Assembly: GCA_963731285.1 (NCBI GenBank)
Contig: CAVSUR010000001.1
Coordinates: 434,001-498,000, forward strand
Source of the DNA: CAVSUR01 sp963731285
GTDB lineage: Bacteria; Actinomycetota; Actinomycetes; Streptosporangiales; Streptosporangiaceae
DNA: 64,000 nucleotides
Direction of reading: 5' to 3'
In this document: one piece after another, positions 1 through 8,673 of the stretch
Numbering within the stretch: position 1 is the stretch's first letter
How the letters are laid out: every line of letters begins with the position of its first letter
Made by a program: the position numbers and the translations under genes
The notes under the pieces: model-generated
What the model saw: only the letters and a program-made list of their open reading frames with translations
Told to the model about the DNA's origin: nothing
The model's database searches: none

Positions 1-1
1 G

Positions 2-530
2 CATCTGCTGCTCGGCCTGATCCGGGAGGGCGACGGGGTTGGGCGTCCAGGTGCTCGTCCGGCTCGGTACCGACCCCAATGACGTCCGGCAGCAGGTGAT
101 CCGGCTGCTGCACGACCGCCCGGGCGGGGGCCCTGCCGGTGCAACTTCCCGAATGGGCAAGCGTGCCCGTGCCGGGGCGATCGAGGAGGCCATCGCCCGC
201 ATGGCGGGCTCGGTGGAGCGGCGGCTGACAGCCATCGAACGCTGGGTGGGCCTGACCCCCGATGTAGGCGATCTTGACCAGGAGATTGCGGCCGTGCGCC
301 GTGAGAAGGAATCGGCGATCGATGGCCAGGATTTCGAGACCGCCGCTGCGCTGCGCGACAATGAAAAAGCCCTGCTTGCCAGCAAGGCCAGCAGGGAACA
401 GAAGTGGACGGCGACCGCAGCCAGCCGCCTGTCCCTGGCCGCGGACCTCAGCCGGGTCAACGCCGAGCTGGAGCGGCTGCGGGCTATCTTGCGCCAGCAC
501 GGCATCGAACCGGATGACGGCGCCGCATAG
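2..530 (+). CDS. Clp N-domain / UVR-motif protein, 5'-partial, apparent frameshift
   Basis: The left edge cuts this gene. The first codons read HLLLGLIREGDGV, the second repeat of a ClpA/ClpC N-terminal (Clp-N) domain, but in a different frame from the rest. From about position 42 the frame continues GVQVLVRLGTDPNDVRQQV, the expected next piece, so one extra base (probably in the G run at 35-43) separates them. The C-terminal half holds a UVR-like coiled segment (REKESAIDGQDFETAAALRD) as in the ClpC middle region, then ends without any AAA+ ATPase. Stand-alone Clp-N/UVR proteins are common in actinobacteria and are thought to act as adaptors or substrate-recognition factors; that role is inferred. 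There is no Walker motif before the stop, so it is not a ClpC fragment that simply runs on. Confidence 0.75.
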
Positions 531-728
531 TCAGCCTCTCAGCCTCTTTGCTGCGACCACATGCGGGCATAAGTCCGCCGCCACCGGAGGTTCGGCCCCG
601 TCCTGTCTGCGGCCGCAGGTAGAATGTTGAGGTCTTAACTTCAGCGCCCCACTTCGGGGCGGCGGCCAGACGCCACGCCGTCACCGTGTTTGCAGCCGGC
701 ACGGCGCGTGGAGGGGGTCCAAAAGACT

Positions 729-2591
729 GTGACCAAGCAGGTCCAGCAACTCGATCGTGTCATTATCAGATTCGCCGGGGATTCCGGCGACGGCATGCAG
801 CTCGCGGGCGACCGCTTTACCCAGGAAACCGCCACCTTCGGCAACGACCTGTCGACGCTGCCCAACTTCCCCGCCGAGATCCGCGCGCCGGCCGGCACGC
901 TGCCCGGGGTCTCCAGCTTCCAGCTTCACTTCGCCGACCATGACATCCTGACGCCGGGCGATGCGCCCGACGTGCTGGTGGCCATGAACCCGGCGGCGCT
1001 GAAGGCCAATATCGCCGACCTGCCACGGGGCGCGGACATTATCGCCAACACCGACGAGTTCACCAAGCGCAACCTGACCAAGGTCGGCTACGCCGAGAAC
1101 CCGCTGGAGGACGGCTCCCTGTCGGCCTACCAGGTGCACGCGATCCCGATCACTTCGGTCACCGTCAAGGCGCTCGAGGATTACGAGATCAGCCGCAAGG
1201 ACGCCGAGCGGGCCAAGAACATGTTCGCTCTCGGGCTGCTGTCCTGGCTCTACGACCGGCCGGCCGCGGGCACGATGAAGTTCCTGGAATCCAAGTTCTC
1301 GGCCAAGCCGGAAATCCTGCAGGCCAACAAGGCCGCCTTCCAGGCGGGCTGGAACTACGGCGAGACCACCGAGGACTTCTCGGTCCAGTACCAGGTCAAG
1401 CCGGCCACGCTGAAGCCTGGCACCTATCGCAACATCACCGGCAACACCGCGCTGGCCTACGGCCTGGTCTCGGCGTCCCGCCGGTCGGGCCTGCCGCTGT
1501 TCCTGGGCTCCTACCCGATTACCCCGGCCTCCGACATCCTGCACGAGCTGTCCAAGCTCAAGCGGTTCGGCGTGCGGACCTTCCAGGCCGAGGACGAGAT
1601 CAGCGGCGTCGGCGCCGCGCTCGGGGCATCGTTCGGCGGCAGCCTGGGCGTCACCTCCACCTCCGGCCCGGGCATGTGCCTGAAGGCCGAGACGATCGGC
1701 CTGGCCAGCTCAGTGGAACTGCCGCTGATCATCTGCGATATCCAGCGGGCCGGGCCGTCCACCGGGATGCCGACCAAGACCGAGCAGGCTGACCTGCTGA
1801 TGGCCATCTACGGCCGCAACGGGGAGTCGCCGGTCGCGGTTATCGCGCCGGCCACCCCGTCCGACTGCTTCGACACGGCCATCGAGGCCGTGCGGATCGC
1901 GGTCAAGTACCGCACGCCGGTGATCATCTTGTCCGACGGCTACCTGGCCAACGGCTCGGAGCCCTGGCGGGTCCCCAGCGTCGACAGCCTGGCCCGGCTC
2001 CGTGACGACTTCAAGTTCGCGATGGGCAACGAGGGCCCCGGCGGCGGCGGATTCCGGCCGTTCGAGCGGGATCCGCAGACCCTGGCCCGGCCGTGGGCCA
2101 TCCCCGGTACGCCCGGCCTCGAGCACCGGATCGGCGGCATCGAGAAGGCCGACGGCATCGGCACGATCTCCTATGACGGCGACAACCATGACCGCATGGT
2201 CAGGCTGCGGCAGGCCAAGATCGACGGCATCGCCGCCGACATCGGGCCGCTGGAGGTCGACGATCCCGACGGCCAGGCCCGGGTCCTGGTCCTCGGCTGG
2301 GGCTCGACGTTCGGCTCGATCGGCGCCGCGGTCCGCCGGGTGCGGGTGGCCGGGGGCTCAGTGGCGCAGGCGCACCTGCGCCACCTGTGCCCGTTTCCCG
2401 CCAACCTCGGCGACGTGCTCGCCGCCTACGACAAGGTGCTGGTGCCCGAGATCAACCTCGGCCAGCTGGTCCTGCTGCTGCGCGGCCGCTACCTCGCCTC
2501 CGACGTCATCTCCTACAACCGGGTGCGCGGGCTGCCGTTCCAGGCCGCGGAACTGGCCGGGGTCATCCAGGATGTGATCGCCAATGTCTGA
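729..2591 (+). CDS. korA: 2-oxoacid:ferredoxin oxidoreductase, alpha (gamma-alpha fused) subunit
   Basis: KorA pairs with KorB to oxidatively decarboxylate a 2-oxoacid (usually 2-oxoglutarate in actinobacteria) to the acyl-CoA with ferredoxin as acceptor. The N-terminal gamma-like domain begins RVIIRFAGDSGDGMQ, followed by FGNDLSTLPNFPAEIRAP. The alpha domain starts near GSYPITPASDILHELS and contains FQAEDEISGVGAALGA and GPSTGMPTKTEQADLL, all typical of the family. GTG 729 is preferred: GGAGGGGG at 710-717 lies upstream and the protein then begins as in homologues; TTG 690 is an in-frame alternative. A TAGAAT -10-like element (620-625) and a 6-bp hairpin (645-661) precede the gene. The stop overlaps the korB start by 8 bp, indicating translational coupling. 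Confidence 0.93.
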   Translation: MTKQVQQLDRVIIRFAGDSGDGMQLAGDRFTQETATFGNDLSTLPNFPAEIRAPAGTLPGVSSFQLHFADHDILTPGDAPDVLVAMNPAALKANIADLPRGADIIANTDEFTKRNLTKVGYAENPLEDGSLSAYQVHAIPITSVTVKALEDYEISRKDAERAKNMFALGLLSWLYDRPAAGTMKFLESKFSAKPEILQANKAAFQAGWNYGETTEDFSVQYQVKPATLKPGTYRNITGNTALAYGLVSASRRSGLPLFLGSYPITPASDILHELSKLKRFGVRTFQAEDEISGVGAALGASFGGSLGVTSTSGPGMCLKAETIGLASSVELPLIICDIQRAGPSTGMPTKTEQADLLMAIYGRNGESPVAVIAPATPSDCFDTAIEAVRIAVKYRTPVIILSDGYLANGSEPWRVPSVDSLARLRDDFKFAMGNEGPGGGGFRPFERDPQTLARPWAIPGTPGLEHRIGGIEKADGIGTISYDGDNHDRMVRLRQAKIDGIAADIGPLEVDDPDGQARVLVLGWGSTFGSIGAAVRRVRVAGGSVAQAHLRHLCPFPANLGDVLAAYDKVLVPEINLGQLVLLLRGRYLASDVISYNRVRGLPFQAAELAGVIQDVIANV

Positions 2592-3705
2592 GCACCCCGA
2601 TCGTCCTGACGGCGCCGGCCGCCGGGGCATGCCCGCCGACATCGAGCAGGCGTCCGGCCCGAGCCGGCTCGCCTCGCTCACGCTGGTGCCGCGGGCCGAC
2701 GAGAAGCAGACCGCCAGGGACTTCAAGTCCGACCAGGAAGTCCGCTGGTGCCCCGGCTGCGGGGACTACGCGATCCTGGCCGCGTTCCAGGCGTTCCTGC
2801 CCGAGCTGGAGATCCCGCGGGAGAACCTGGTCATCATCTCCGGCATCGGCTGCTCATCCCGGCTGCCCTACTACGTCAACAGCTACGGCATGCACTCCAT
2901 CCACGGGCGCGCCCCCGCGATCGCCACCGGCCTGGCCGCCTCCCGGCCCGACCTGTCGGTCTGGGTGATCACCGGGGACGGCGACGCGCTGTCGATCGGC
3001 GGCAACCACCTGATCCACGCCCTGCGGCGCAACGTCAACATCAAGATCCTGCTCTTCAACAACCGGATCTACGGGCTGACCAAGGGCCAGTACTCCCCCA
3101 CCTCCGAACAGGGCAAGGTCACCAAGTCCACCCCGTTCGGCTCGCTGGACACCCCGTTCAACCCGATCTCGCTGGCGCTCGGCGCCGAGGCGAGCTTCGT
3201 CGCGCGCACGGTCGACTCCGACCGCAAGCACCTGACCGGGATCCTGCGCGCTGCCGCCGACCACAAGGGCGCCGCGTTCGTCGAGATCTTCCAGAACTGC
3301 CCGATCTTCAACGACGACGCCTTCACCCCGGTCACCGCGCCGGGCGCGCGGGACGAGCACGTGATCCGGCTTGAGCACGGCGAGCCGATCCGGTTCGGCG
3401 CCGACGGCCAGCGCGGCCTGCGGTTCAGCCGGTACGGCTCGCTGGAGGCGCTGGACGCGGCCGGCGCCGCGCCTGACTCGCTGCTCACCCACGACGCCCA
3501 TGCCGCCGACCCCTCGTACGCGTTCGCGCTGTCCCGGCTGGACAGCTCCGATTTCGCGCACACGCCCATCGGCCTGTTCCGGCAGGCGCCGAGGGACAGT
3601 TACGACGAGCTGATGTCCGGCCAGATCGAGCAGGCCCGCGAGCAGCAGGGTGACGGCGACCTGGCCGCGTTGCTGGCCGGCACCGACACCTGGCACGTGA
3701 CCTGA
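2584..3705 (+). CDS. korB: 2-oxoacid:ferredoxin oxidoreductase, beta subunit (TPP-binding)
   Basis: This is the thiamine-diphosphate and Fe-S binding subunit of KorAB. Visible motifs are WCPGCGDYAILAAF and GIGCSSRLPYY (cluster cysteines) and the TPP/Mg site GDGDALSIGGNHLIHALRRN followed by NNRIYGLTKGQ. At 373 residues it is slightly longer than usual because of an N-terminal leader of about 45 residues before the first motif. It starts inside the end of korA (8-bp overlap). No ferredoxin gene is next to it, so the electron acceptor is encoded elsewhere. Substrate choice (2-oxoglutarate versus another 2-oxoacid) is by family analogy. Confidence 0.93.
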   Translation: MSEHPDRPDGAGRRGMPADIEQASGPSRLASLTLVPRADEKQTARDFKSDQEVRWCPGCGDYAILAAFQAFLPELEIPRENLVIISGIGCSSRLPYYVNSYGMHSIHGRAPAIATGLAASRPDLSVWVITGDGDALSIGGNHLIHALRRNVNIKILLFNNRIYGLTKGQYSPTSEQGKVTKSTPFGSLDTPFNPISLALGAEASFVARTVDSDRKHLTGILRAAADHKGAAFVEIFQNCPIFNDDAFTPVTAPGARDEHVIRLEHGEPIRFGADGQRGLRFSRYGSLEALDAAGAAPDSLLTHDAHAADPSYAFALSRLDSSDFAHTPIGLFRQAPRDSYDELMSGQIEQAREQQGDGDLAALLAGTDTWHVT

Positions 3706-3720
3706 GCCACTCAGAAGGGC

Positions 3721-4116
3721 GTGCCGGGCCCGGCACGGTGCGACCCGGAGAGCCGTGCCGCCGGGGCGGCGCTGCCGCTCCGGTCCGAGCGGGCGGGGCC
3801 GGTGACCACGGTCATCATCGACCGGCCGGATGGGCGCAGCGCCGTCGACGGGCCGGCCGCGGCGGCCGAGGCGCTGGCGATGGGCCTGGTCAACCGGGTC
3901 GTCCCGGCCGGGCAGGCGGTCGCGGCCCGCGACCTGGCTGCACTGCCGCAGGCCTGCCTGCGCAGCGATCGCGCCGCGGACTCGATGGCCTGTCGCTCAA
4001 TGGCGCGGCCGCCCTGGCCAGCGAGTTCCGTCTCGGTGCCGCCACGCTGTCCGGCCCCGAGACGGTGGCGGGCCCGGTTCCGCGGCGGTGCCGGCCGCGG
4101 CGGCGCTCCCGGCTGA
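3721..4116 (+). pseudogene. Decayed enoyl-CoA hydratase/isomerase (crotonase) remnant
   Basis: A typical crotonase N-terminus (SERAGPVTTVIIDRPDGRSAVDG) joins directly to the C-terminal part AEALAMGLVNRVVPAGQA. The central roughly 130-150 residues, which carry the oxyanion-hole segments, are missing. Further on the reading frame changes: DGLSLNGAAALASEFRLGA and SGPETVAG lie in a second frame, then ARFRGGAGRGGA returns to the first. A deletion plus two frame changes in under 400 bp indicates a dead gene. It lies just downstream of korAB on the same strand. Confidence 0.75.
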
Positions 4117-4188
4117 GCGCCGTCTTCCTGCTACAGCCGGCCAGGAAATCAGGTAGCCGGGCCCTCCGCAGCCCGGCAGAATGCGCTG

Positions 4189-4938
4189 GTGACTGACGGC
4201 CAGGCCAGCAGCGCGCGCACCGCGGCGCGTGCCGAGTTCCCTGATTGGCGGTTTGCCCCGAATATCGGCGGTCATCCGGCCGTCTACGAGATCGAGAACC
4301 AGGCCCTGGACCGGGCCGGCCACGTGCTCGACGCGATGCGCGCGCTGGCCCCGTGGGCCGGCCGGACCCTGATCGATCTTGGCTGCGGCACTGGTTACTG
4401 GCTGCCCGGTTACGCACGCGAGGCCGCGCGGGTGGCCGGGGTGGAGCCCGACCCGGCGCTGCGGGACCGAGCGAGCGCGCGTATCGGCGGGCTGCCTGCC
4501 ATATCGGTGATCGCGGGCTCGGCGGAGCGGATGGGCCTGCCGACCGGATCCGCTGACATCATCCACGCCCGGTTCGCCTACTTCTTCGGCCCCGGTGCCG
4601 ATGCCGGGCTGGCCGAGGCGCTGCGCGTGCTGCGGCCGGGCGGCACCCTGGTGGTGGTCGACAACGACTACCGGTGGGGCGAGTTCGCCGGGCTGCTGGC
4701 GGCCGCCGCCGCCAACCCGCCGCAGCAGACCGGGCAGGCGGTGGACGCCTGGTGGCGCGAGCGCGGCGCCGCGCGGCATGAGGTCCGCTCGGAATGGCGC
4801 TTCACCAGCCGGGCCGAGTTGGAGGCCGTGCTGCGCATCGAGTTTCCCCCGAAGGTCGCCGCGTCCTGGCTGGCCGCCCGCCCGGCCGCGACCGGGCTCA
4901 GCTACGGATACGTGCTGTTCACCGTGACTGCACGGTGA
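4189..4938 (+). CDS. Class I SAM-dependent methyltransferase
   Basis: Motif I of the Rossmann methyltransferase fold is clear (LIDLGCGTGYWLPGY), followed by the acidic strand-2 end VAGVEPDP, a post-I segment (SAERMGLPTGSADIIHARF) and LRVLRPGGTLVVVDND, the usual motif order of Methyltransf_11/25 proteins. At 249 residues it is a single-domain enzyme without membrane segments. The substrate cannot be told. It starts at GTG 4189, stands alone on the plus strand, and its last 20 bp overlap the 3' end of the convergent minus-strand gene. Confidence 0.85.
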   Translation: MTDGQASSARTAARAEFPDWRFAPNIGGHPAVYEIENQALDRAGHVLDAMRALAPWAGRTLIDLGCGTGYWLPGYAREAARVAGVEPDPALRDRASARIGGLPAISVIAGSAERMGLPTGSADIIHARFAYFFGPGADAGLAEALRVLRPGGTLVVVDNDYRWGEFAGLLAAAAANPPQQTGQAVDAWWRERGAARHEVRSEWRFTSRAELEAVLRIEFPPKVAASWLAARPAATGLSYGYVLFTVTAR

Positions 4939-5680
4939 ACTGCTCCGGAGTGTCGAAGCGGAAACCGCAGTAGTCGATGGCCACGCCTCCGGTGCGCGCG
5001 GCCAGCGCCAGGGCCGCCTCGGCGATCTTCAGCCGCAGCTCCGGGGCAGCCTTGCTGGCCGCCCCGCCGGTACTCAGATCCCAGTGGTGCTGCGGCTGCC
5101 TGGCCGTCGGCCCGAGCGCGGCCGGCGCGAGCACGGCCGCGTACAGCCGGGGCGAGGTGTAGGAGGTATAGAAGTAGATGTCCCGGCCGCTGATGGCATA
5201 GGTGTCGTCCTCGGCGTCCTCGACAGTGACGTCCCCGGCGAACGGCGCGAGCACGGCGGCGACGTCCTCCGGGGGCGGCGCCTGCTGGCTGTACACCGAG
5301 GCGAGCAGCGCGGGCTCGCGCGACGGCCTGGGGTGCACAGTCCCGCCCAGCCGCGCTGCCAGTCCGGTCACCAGGAGCTCGCCGTCGGCGTGCTTGGCGT
5401 CGTCGCTGCGCCGCTGGCTGGCCTGCTGCAGCGCGGCCGCGGCGTGCCAGGCCACCGTGACGCCGGACGGCAGCCCGGCCTGCTCGGCGACCTTGGGGGT
5501 TACCTTGACCGGGCCGAAGAGCAGGACGCCGTTGCCGAAGATCAGCCGGCCGGGCCAGCGGCGCATCCCGGGGTCGTACTGGCGGGCCGCGCCGAGCAGG
5601 CCCGGGCCGGGGTCGGCGGGCAGCAGCAGTGTCGGTCCCGTGGCGAGCTTGGCCCCGGTGCGGTCAACAAACAGTGCCAT
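4919..5680 (-). CDS. Hypothetical protein, last gene of a WXG100-type group
   Basis: This 253-residue protein has no signal peptide, no convincing transmembrane segment and no motif I recognise. It begins MALFVDRTGAKLATGPTLLL and is alanine-, leucine- and proline-rich in the middle, with an aromatic patch (DIYFYTSYTSPRLY) and an acidic stretch (DVTVEDAEDD). It follows the WXG-type protein by 77 bp on the same strand, so it is probably co-transcribed and may be a chaperone, immunity or structural partner; this is inference from position only. Its 3' end overlaps the convergent methyltransferase gene by 20 bp. Confidence 0.6.
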   Translation of the reverse strand: MALFVDRTGAKLATGPTLLLPADPGPGLLGAARQYDPGMRRWPGRLIFGNGVLLFGPVKVTPKVAEQAGLPSGVTVAWHAAAALQQASQRRSDDAKHADGELLVTGLAARLGGTVHPRPSREPALLASVYSQQAPPPEDVAAVLAPFAGDVTVEDAEDDTYAISGRDIYFYTSYTSPRLYAAVLAPAALGPTARQPQHHWDLSTGGAASKAAPELRLKIAEAALALAARTGGVAIDYCGFRFDTPEQFTVQSR

Positions 5681-5757
5681 CTGCCTGCCCTCCCGCCGTG
5701 ACGGGCCCGCACGCCGCGCGCCGCCGCCCGCAATCTCGGTTCAGCCTAGCCACGCGC

Positions 5758-7149
5758 TCATAGCCAGGACGTGAGACTGTGCCATACGCTCTTGCCCGCA
5801 TTCCACGCGTCACCCGCGAGGTGCTCGGTGTCGTGCCAGGTGTCCACGCCGGCGGCGCCGAAGTCGGTGACGATGCCGAGGGCCCCGTGCTTGTCCCACT
5901 GCTGGCCGAAGTCCGCGATGTAGTTGTGGATGAAATCGCCCACTCCGTAGGCCACGACGCCTCCGGCGGCGACGCCTGCCGCCACGCCGAGGACCGGCGC
6001 CCCGGCGATCGACAGCCCGGCGACCGCCGAGCCGACGGCGGCGGCGACCGCCGTCCCGGCCGCGATGCTGACGACGGTGTTGCCGGTTTCCAGCGGGTAA
6101 GCCAGCCAGCCGGGCACGCCGCGCTGCTCGTCCTGCTGGGCGTTGACGTAGGTGGTGATGGTGCCGGCCACGACGTCGACGACGGGAACGTCGAGCGCCC
6201 TGGCCAGCAGGCTGTCGCTCTCCAGGCCGCTGGCCAGCTTGCTGAGGCCGGGCAGGTCGGAGGTCTTGGTGCTGAACAGTTTCGTGAAGGCGTTTTCGTT
6301 GGCCTGCGCGGCGGTAAGGTCCCTCTCGGCCGAGGCGAGCTGGGCATTCGCGTCCTTGAGCGCGACCTTGACGTCATCGGGCATGGTACCGAAGCGGCCG
6401 TTGGCCTGCCGCGCGGCCGCCTGCGCGGCGAGCCATGTCTGCTTGGCCTTGCCCGCCGCCTCGGTCAGCGTCTCGACCTTGTCCGCCACCTGCGAGGCGT
6501 ACGCGGACGGCGTGGCCAGCAGGTCAGCAAGATAGTCGGTGACCGCGGAGCCCTCGCCGACCTTGACGGGCAGGTCCGAGCCGCCGCCGCTGCTGCCGCC
6601 GCCCGGGCCCTTGCCGGTCATCACGCCGCTCAGGCTCTGCAGCGCGCCCGCGGCCTGGACCCGCGCCTGCTCGGCGGCGTTCTTGCACTGGAGGTAGAAC
6701 GAGTCGTAGCCGATCCGCCAGTCTTCCGCGGCCGGGCTGGCGTAGCAGGCTTCCGGGGGCTGCCCGTCGGCGCTGATCCCGACGCCATGGGCCGCGGCCT
6801 TGGCGGCGGCCTGCTCCAGCGCATTCTCGATCTTGGAAAGCTGCACCGCGAGCTGGTCGACGATTTCCCCGGCGTCGATGACGACCAGGCCGACCGCGTT
6901 GGTCTCGGCGGCCACCTTCTCCCAGTTGCCGGTGAACGCCGACGCCGCCGAGCCCTGCCAGCCCGCGTCGGTGACGATCTGGCTGACCTTGTGGTCCAGC
7001 GCGGTGACCACGTCCCCGATTTTGGGGACGTAACTGTACAGGGTGCCGGCTAGCCCGGACAGGCCCTGGATGTTGCCGCCGATCCACTCGTGCGAGAACG
7101 GCATCAGCGGCGACGGGGACTTGCCCGGCAGTCCCGTGCTCGGTGCCAT
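5758..7149 (-). CDS. WXG100/LXG-like putative type VII secretion substrate
   Basis: The protein is 463 residues. The N-terminal 100 residues are helical, with a W-x-G turn in DAGWQGSAASAFTGNWEKVA, the signature arrangement of WXG100/PPE-like helical hairpins. Then follow a Gly/Ser-rich linker (GPGGGSSGGGSD), a long Ala/Gln/Lys-rich coiled region (about residues 210-290), and an Ala/Gly/Val-rich hydrophobic stretch (about 360-410, around VAAAVGSAVAGLSIAGAP) able to insert in a membrane. The C-terminal tail is W/H/D-rich. No toxin active site is apparent. It sits 7 bp after the small Esx-like gene, implying one transcript. Secretion by an ESX-type system is inferred; no EccC ATPase is in the window. 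Confidence 0.65.
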   Translation of the reverse strand: MAPSTGLPGKSPSPLMPFSHEWIGGNIQGLSGLAGTLYSYVPKIGDVVTALDHKVSQIVTDAGWQGSAASAFTGNWEKVAAETNAVGLVVIDAGEIVDQLAVQLSKIENALEQAAAKAAAHGVGISADGQPPEACYASPAAEDWRIGYDSFYLQCKNAAEQARVQAAGALQSLSGVMTGKGPGGGSSGGGSDLPVKVGEGSAVTDYLADLLATPSAYASQVADKVETLTEAAGKAKQTWLAAQAAARQANGRFGTMPDDVKVALKDANAQLASAERDLTAAQANENAFTKLFSTKTSDLPGLSKLASGLESDSLLARALDVPVVDVVAGTITTYVNAQQDEQRGVPGWLAYPLETGNTVVSIAAGTAVAAAVGSAVAGLSIAGAPVLGVAAGVAAGGVVAYGVGDFIHNYIADFGQQWDKHGALGIVTDFGAAGVDTWHDTEHLAGDAWNAGKSVWHSLTSWL

Positions 7150-7156
7150 GCCCCTC

Positions 7157-7492
7157 CTAGCGGATCTTGCCGGGATCGTTGATATGGGCGCAGAGCTGAG
7201 AGAGGCCCTCCTCGGTGCTCGCGTACCTGTCGTGCGCGGTCCGCAGCTTGCCGCCGTCCGCGTCGATGACGCCGGAGGCCTGCAGGCTCAGCGTCCCGAT
7301 CAGCTTGAGCACGACCTGGAGGTTCGCATCGAAGGCTCCGTCCCCCCCGTCGACGCTCGGCGGCCCGTCCGCCGGGATGACCCCCTTGAGGTCAGCCGCC
7401 TGGGCGTGGAACGCCGACGCGGCGCTCATCAGGTCCGACATCACTACCGCGAACCCGCCACCGCCACCGCCTCCGGCGGGCGCGTCTACCAT
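7157..7492 (-). CDS. Small ESAT-6/WXG100-like helical protein (DUF6317-like)
   Basis: A 111-residue, mostly helical protein of the size of Esx partners. After a Gly-rich leader (PAGGGGGGGF) it continues MSDLMSAASAFHAQAADLK and ends with a helix containing HDRYASTEEGLSQLC. It resembles small actinobacterial proteins encoded beside WXG-type substrates (DUF6317-like, from memory; an HMM search would decide). No canonical W-x-G turn is present. It overlaps the 3' end of the upstream SAV_915-like gene by 7 bp and is followed 7 bp later by the large WXG protein, so the three are translationally coupled. Confidence 0.6.
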   Translation of the reverse strand: MVDAPAGGGGGGGFAVVMSDLMSAASAFHAQAADLKGVIPADGPPSVDGGDGAFDANLQVVLKLIGTLSLQASGVIDADGGKLRTAHDRYASTEEGLSQLCAHINDPGKIR

Positions 7493-7965
7493 GGCAGCCG
7501 CCTTTCCAGCTCATTGACGTCGCTCTGCTGCCATTGCCAGGTGCCGGGCTGCACCCCGGCATCAACCACCACGCGGTGCACCCCGGCGCTGCCCATGATC
7601 GTCCGGATGTTCTGCAGCGGCAGCGCGACCCAGGGCTGCGCATGGCCGAGCGCGGCAGTCAGCCGGTCGACCGAGCTGTAGACGGGCATGGCCAGCCCGC
7701 CGTCGCTTCCCTGGCGCACTTCGAAGATCACCTCGCCATGATGGTCCGGGCGGATGTCAGGCCGGGCCGGGGCGAAGACGACGTCAGGGAACGGCGCACC
7801 GTCGCCTGCCGGGCGCTCGCCCGGTGCGTCCATGGCCGGCTCCCCTCGGACGACAGCCGGGAAGGTCCGGCCTTCCCGTGCCGCGAACTGGGCCAGATCG
7901 GGATCAAGATACCGAAGTCCGTCCGAGCATCGCGAGCGAACCGGCAATATCACCGCGGCGCGCAA
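7486..7965 (-). CDS. SAV_915-like protein (SseB-related)
   Basis: The C-terminal 90 residues match the pattern of the actinobacterial SAV_915 family: RPDHHGEVIFEVRQGSDGG, LAMPVYSSVDRLTAALG, QPWVALPLQNIRTIMGSAGV and VVVDAGVQPG. Such proteins accompany WXG100/ESX genes and their biochemical role is unknown. The open frame begins at TTG 7965; an internal ATG (MDAPGER) would give a shorter protein with the whole conserved part, so the start is uncertain. It heads the minus-strand group 7965-4919. Confidence 0.6.
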   Translation of the reverse strand: MRAAVILPVRSRCSDGLRYLDPDLAQFAAREGRTFPAVVRGEPAMDAPGERPAGDGAPFPDVVFAPARPDIRPDHHGEVIFEVRQGSDGGLAMPVYSSVDRLTAALGHAQPWVALPLQNIRTIMGSAGVHRVVVDAGVQPGTWQWQQSDVNELERRLPW

Positions 7966-8673
7966 GCCGGCCGGCGGTTGCCTTGCGGGGGAGCTCCGCG
8001 CGCCTCAGCCGGCCGACCCGGTCGGCGGCCTGCGAGCACTAGCCGCCGGGTGATCTTCGGGCGCCAGCACCCGGGGAATTCCGGCTGCCGCCGGGCGAGG
8101 ATCAGGGGGCAGCAGGCCGTGGCAGGCACTCAGCGGCGCGGCCAGATTCACCGTCCTCCAGGATCAGCTACGGTTTCGGCCGCCTCGCGCACAGCCTGCT
8201 GGACGAGGGCCTGCTGGACGAAGCGCGGCTGCTCGTGCAACCGGTCATGCTGGGCAGCGGGCGGTCCCGGCGAGCTGCTCCTACCGCGACAGGAAACTGG
8301 CCATGTTCCCTCTGGCCGGAACCACGACCCTGAAGTCCGGCATCATCGCGCTGATGCTGCTGATGCTCCCAGGCGCGCTGATCCTGGCCCGCGTCAGCCG
8401 CCAGGCCGCCTAGCGGACGGCCAGGCTCCCAGAGAATCGTGGATTGAACCCGCTCAGCGCCGTCCTCAGCTCATCGCTCGGTTCGCCGTAAACGCTCATC
8501 CGGGTGGGAAATTCAGCTGGTCGGGCTCGGTTGCCTTATTGTCGGCGCTTATCTCTTGGGCCATTCTCTTGGGCCATGGCGCGGTATTCGCCCAGCACGT
8601 CTGGCTTAACCACCGCTTCAAAGGCCCACGAAATCTCGGCACTTATGGCACGCGCTGGTAGCGCGCAGGCGGG
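7966..8673. other. Gene-poor interval between the WXG group and msrA
   Basis: No intact gene is supported here. A 375-codon open frame on the plus strand reads Arg/Pro/Gly-rich noise and antisense of the SAV_915-like gene. The only recognisable coding material is the decayed reductase fragment at 8163-8413. The stretch 8500-8600 is somewhat richer in A+T. Confidence 0.6.
8163..8413 (+). pseudogene. Remnant of a RibD-C/dihydrofolate-reductase-like protein
   Basis: One frame reads ISYGFGRLAHSLLDEGLLDE then ARLLVQPVMLGSGRS, the characteristic C-terminal half of the actinobacterial DHFR/RibD-C family (usual form: LDE-LRLxxxPVxLGxG). After a frame change near 8270-8290 another frame continues LAMFPLAGTTTLKSGIIALM to a TAG at 8411-8413, the expected final strand of the family. 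No start or N-terminal half is found upstream, so this is a frameshifted 3' fragment. Confidence 0.5.

Noticed and set aside
645..661. Hairpin before korA considered as terminator or riboswitch
   Set aside because: It is a 6-bp G/C stem without T run and without any conserved riboswitch motif; common by chance at this G+C.
7534..8661. A 375-codon open frame on the plus strand
   Set aside because: It is antisense to the SAV_915-like gene at its start, has shadow-type composition and no family similarity; only the reductase remnant inside the interval, in other frames, is meaningful.
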